Positions 5,043-5,834 of a stretch of 5,834 nt of DNA are shown piece by piece. Location: NCBI GenBank assembly GCA_903921455.1, contig CAIXPZ010000172.1, positions 1 to 5,834 on the forward strand, written 5' to 3'. A program made the translations under genes and the position numbers. Within the stretch, counting starts at the first letter, position 1. Each line of letters starts with the position of its first letter. The notes beneath the pieces were generated by a model. The model ran no database searches, was not told where the DNA came from, and saw nothing but the letters and a program-made list of their open reading frames with translations. The stretch is from an uncultured Verrucomicrobia subdivision 3 bacterium (GTDB lineage Bacteria > Verrucomicrobiota > Verrucomicrobiae > Limisphaerales > UBA11358).

Positions 5043-5099
5043 CGGTAGCGCAGGCTGCCCGGAGCCGCATGACCGGGCAGAAGAAGGAGACCCCTACCG
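5043..5099. repeat. Nested stem structure upstream of the sigma-like gene
   Basis: CGGTAG (5043-5048) pairs with CTACCG (5094-5099), enclosing CTGCCCGG (5055-5062) and CCGGGCAG (5073-5080) around a 10-nt loop. All pairs are perfect. On the minus strand it would lie in the leader of the sigma-like gene, 33 nt before the ATG. It could be a structured RNA or simply a DNA palindrome; no known riboswitch is recognised. Confidence 0.4.
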
Positions 5100-5196
5100 A
5101 AAGCTTATAGCCCAAGAAAAAGGGCTGTTGCGCGGAAGGGATGGAGGGCTGAATCCCCCAATGGGGATAAAAAGCGGGAAAAATTTAAGACCTGAA

Positions 5197-5218
5197 AAGT
5201 GGTCAAGAAGTGGTCAAG
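5197..5218. repeat. Tandem 11-bp repeat AAGTGGTCAAG x2
   Basis: Two identical head-to-tail copies (5197-5207 and 5208-5218), one helical turn apart, 46 bp from the tRNA fragment. Spacing and position fit arm-type binding sites of a tyrosine recombinase, but no integrase gene is in the window to prove it. Confidence 0.6.
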
Positions 5219-5264
5219 ATGATTTTTGCGGTAAAGTGGAAAATCATAAACCCCTTGATTTATA

Positions 5265-5309
5265 TGGTGCACCCATCAGGAGTTGAACCTGAAACCTGCT
5301 GATCCGTAG
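5265..5309 (-). other. 3' fragment of tRNA-Arg(ACG): probable att core
   Basis: Read on the minus strand, this is the tRNA 3' half. It has anticodon loop CTACGGA (anticodon ACG), stem TCAGC, variable loop AGGTT, T-stem TCAGG/CCTGA closing the loop TTCAACT, acceptor strand TGGGTGC, discriminator A and an encoded CCA. The 5' half (expected GCTGA before the loop, and a GCACCCA acceptor strand) is absent: the next base on the 5' side already departs. The copy is therefore not a working tRNA. Exactly this block, from the anticodon loop to the 3' end, is what integrases duplicate when an element inserts into a tRNA gene. Confidence 0.8.
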
Positions 5310-5345
5310 GTTTGGCCACCGCAATAATCGGCAATGAACACGGGC

Positions 5346-5374
5346 ACTTTATCATTATTCATTGGCGGTGTCAA
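5346..5374 (-). promoter_or_regulatory. Sigma-70-type promoter pointing into the tRNA fragment
   Basis: The minus strand has a perfect -35 TTGACA (5369-5374), 17 bp, then TAAAGT (5346-5351) as -10, matching 4 of 6 consensus bases. Transcription would start near 5339 and run left through the tRNA fragment towards the sigma-like gene. Whether it reaches that gene is unknown; no intrinsic terminator is apparent in between. Confidence 0.5.
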
Positions 5375-5396
5375 GGGGTGCTCTCTCCTGCACCCC
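5375..5396. repeat. 7-bp hairpin abutting the -35 box
   Basis: GGGGTGC (5375-5381) and GCACCCC (5390-5396) around an 8-nt loop. No T-tract follows on either strand, so it is not called a terminator. It sits directly upstream of the -35 element and could be an operator. Confidence 0.35.
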
Positions 5397-5413
5397 GCTC
5401 CAGAGGGCAAAGC

Positions 5414-5433
5414 AACTGTATCAGATTTGTATC
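5414..5433 (+). repeat. Inverted repeat with paired TGTATC half sites, left copy
   Basis: AACTGTATCAGATTTGTATC contains TGTATC twice, 11 bp apart. It matches the reverse complement of 5501-5520 at 19 of 20 positions. One-turn spacing of the half sites points to protein binding. Confidence 0.8.
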
Positions 5434-5500
5434 TTTTTTGGGTTTCAGACCTGGCGAGCCAAAAACAACAATCGAATCCACTCATGACCCAAAATATGCT

Positions 5501-5520
5501 GATACAATTCTGATACAGTT
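5501..5520 (-). repeat. Inverted repeat with paired TGTATC half sites, right copy
   Basis: On the minus strand AACTGTATCAGAATTGTATC, differing from the left copy only at one A/T position. A 67-bp spacer separates the two copies. Confidence 0.8.
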
Positions 5521-5550
5521 CGCGGCTTTCTTCCGAGCTAAAAATATCCG

Positions 5551-5575
5551 CCGCAGTCACCCGCAGCTACCGCAG
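5551..5575 (+). repeat. Triple CCGCAG array, left half of a mirrored pair
   Basis: CCGCAG begins at 5551, 5561 and 5570, spacing 10 then 9 bp. All three copies are on one face of the helix. Mirrored by the array at 5634-5658. Confidence 0.75.
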
Positions 5576-5633
5576 CCACCTTTTACAGAATCGCAAACCA
5601 CAGACTGTTCTTCTGGGTTTTGGGAACCGCTTA

Positions 5634-5658
5634 CTGCGGTTACTGCGGATTGCTGCGG
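5634..5658 (-). repeat. Triple CCGCAG array, right half (inverted)
   Basis: CTGCGG begins at 5634, 5643 and 5653, spacing 9 then 10 bp, the exact mirror of the left array. Read on the minus strand it agrees with the left array at about 20 of 25 positions. It overlaps the 3' end and stop codon of the gene entering from the right edge. Confidence 0.75.
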
Positions 5659-5834
5659 CGCTTTTCTCCTGATATCGATTTTGCCAACTGTTGGGCAGAC
5701 AAGTCAATTGGAGCGGATGCCAGTCCTTTTTTAATGTTGGCAACGGATTTATCCAGCATCATCAATGAACGGGCGGAAATGGCTTGGGGCGACACCAATA
5801 CGCGCGGCTCCAGATAAAAACAGCCATTCGACAG
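5640..5834 (-). CDS. C-terminal 64 residues of an unrecognised protein (starts beyond the right edge)
   Basis: The frame is open from the right edge to a TAA at 5640. The visible part reads LSNGCFYLEPRVLVSPQAIS onward, includes MMLDKSVANIKKGLASAPID, and ends KSISGEKRRSNPQ. The composition is ordinary for a soluble, partly helical protein and more convincing than the opposite-strand frame over the same DNA. I do not recognise the family. Its last codons form part of the CCGCAG array, so the C-terminal NPQ may be dictated by the repeat. The gene is in the same orientation as the rest of the window but lies on the far side of the att-like junction. Confidence 0.5.
   Translation of the reverse strand: MSNGCFYLEPRVLVSPQAISARSLMMLDKSVANIKKGLASAPIDLSAQQLAKSISGEKRRSNPQ

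Larger units (their letters stand above)
5011..5639. other. Gene-free interval holding an attachment-type junction and repeat arrays
   Basis: I find no convincing protein gene here. Open frames on both strands cross the repeats and have no ribosome binding site or recognisable motif. The interval contains, from left to right, a nested hairpin (5043-5099), a tandem repeat (5197-5218), a tRNA 3' fragment (5265-5309), a minus-strand promoter (5346-5374), a short hairpin (5375-5396), a 20-bp inverted repeat (5414-5520) and most of the mirrored CCGCAG array (5551-5658). Confidence 0.6.

Noticed and set aside
5153..5168. ATCCCC/GGGGAT hairpin as a terminator
   Set aside because: Only 6 bp, followed by A-rich sequence on the plus strand and no T-tract on the minus strand.
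5265..5340. A complete tRNA gene
   Set aside because: The 5' acceptor strand, D-arm and 5' anticodon strand are missing; bases beyond 5309 do not pair with the retained half.
5276..5560. Minus-strand open frame of 94 codons
   Set aside because: Its end lies within the tRNA fragment and its body consists of repeat DNA. No sign of a real protein.
5551..5658. CRISPR array
   Set aside because: Units are only 6 bp at 9-10 bp spacing and in both orientations; no spacer-repeat structure, and the Cas4-like nuclease has no cas neighbours.
5312..5734. Plus-strand open frame of 140 codons across the repeat region
   Set aside because: It runs through the inverted repeats and CCGCAG arrays, shows no domain and lacks a ribosome binding site.

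Overview
The window looks like accessory DNA (an integrated island or plasmid-like element) from a GC-rich bacterium. The gene styles recall elements of the Verrucomicrobiota/PVC group: the sigma-like regulator with an 'SGRRSTG' motif, a gene beginning MGLTIHY, a SymE-like protein and a WGR-type ligase. That placement comes from remembered family resemblance and was not tested. Almost everything is read on the minus strand, so gene order is described from high to low coordinates.

Right end (5011-5834): the 3' end of an unrecognised minus-strand gene enters at the edge and stops at 5640. From there to 5011 I see no convincing gene. The interval is packed with DNA signals instead. A mirrored array of six CCGCAG sites (5551-5658) comes first. 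Next is a 20-bp inverted repeat made of paired TGTATC half sites (5414-5433 and 5501-5520). A good minus-strand promoter (5346-5374) points left at the 3' 45 nt of a tRNA-Arg(ACG) including CCA (5265-5309). A tandem AAGTGGTCAAG repeat (5197-5218) and a nested hairpin ahead of the sigma-like gene complete the set. Together these look like a tyrosine-recombinase attachment junction, possibly between two elements that used the same tRNA gene.

Centre (5010-1792): a sigma-70-like regulator (4333-5010) ends in a strong intrinsic terminator. Directly after it comes a compact cluster: a 48-residue membrane peptide, a membrane-anchored DUF4230-like protein that appears to start at an AUC codon, a two-domain protein of unknown function, a Cas4/RecB-type PD-(D/E)XK nuclease with a four-cysteine iron-sulfur signature, and an Api92-like protein. 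The last three overlap or nearly touch. A second terminator (1736-1765) closes the run.

Left part (1729-1): a SymE-like gene starts right against that terminator, followed by an ATP-dependent DNA ligase with an N-terminal WGR domain, a possible 56-residue overlapping gene, and a gene cut after 13 codons by the end of an IS21-family insertion sequence (1-188), whose istA-like transposase runs off the left edge.

Inferred theme: nuclease, ligase and a possible DNA-handling protein suggest a DNA repair or recombination cassette carried by the element, under a sigma-like regulator and gated by intrinsic terminators placed just in front of the genes that follow them.
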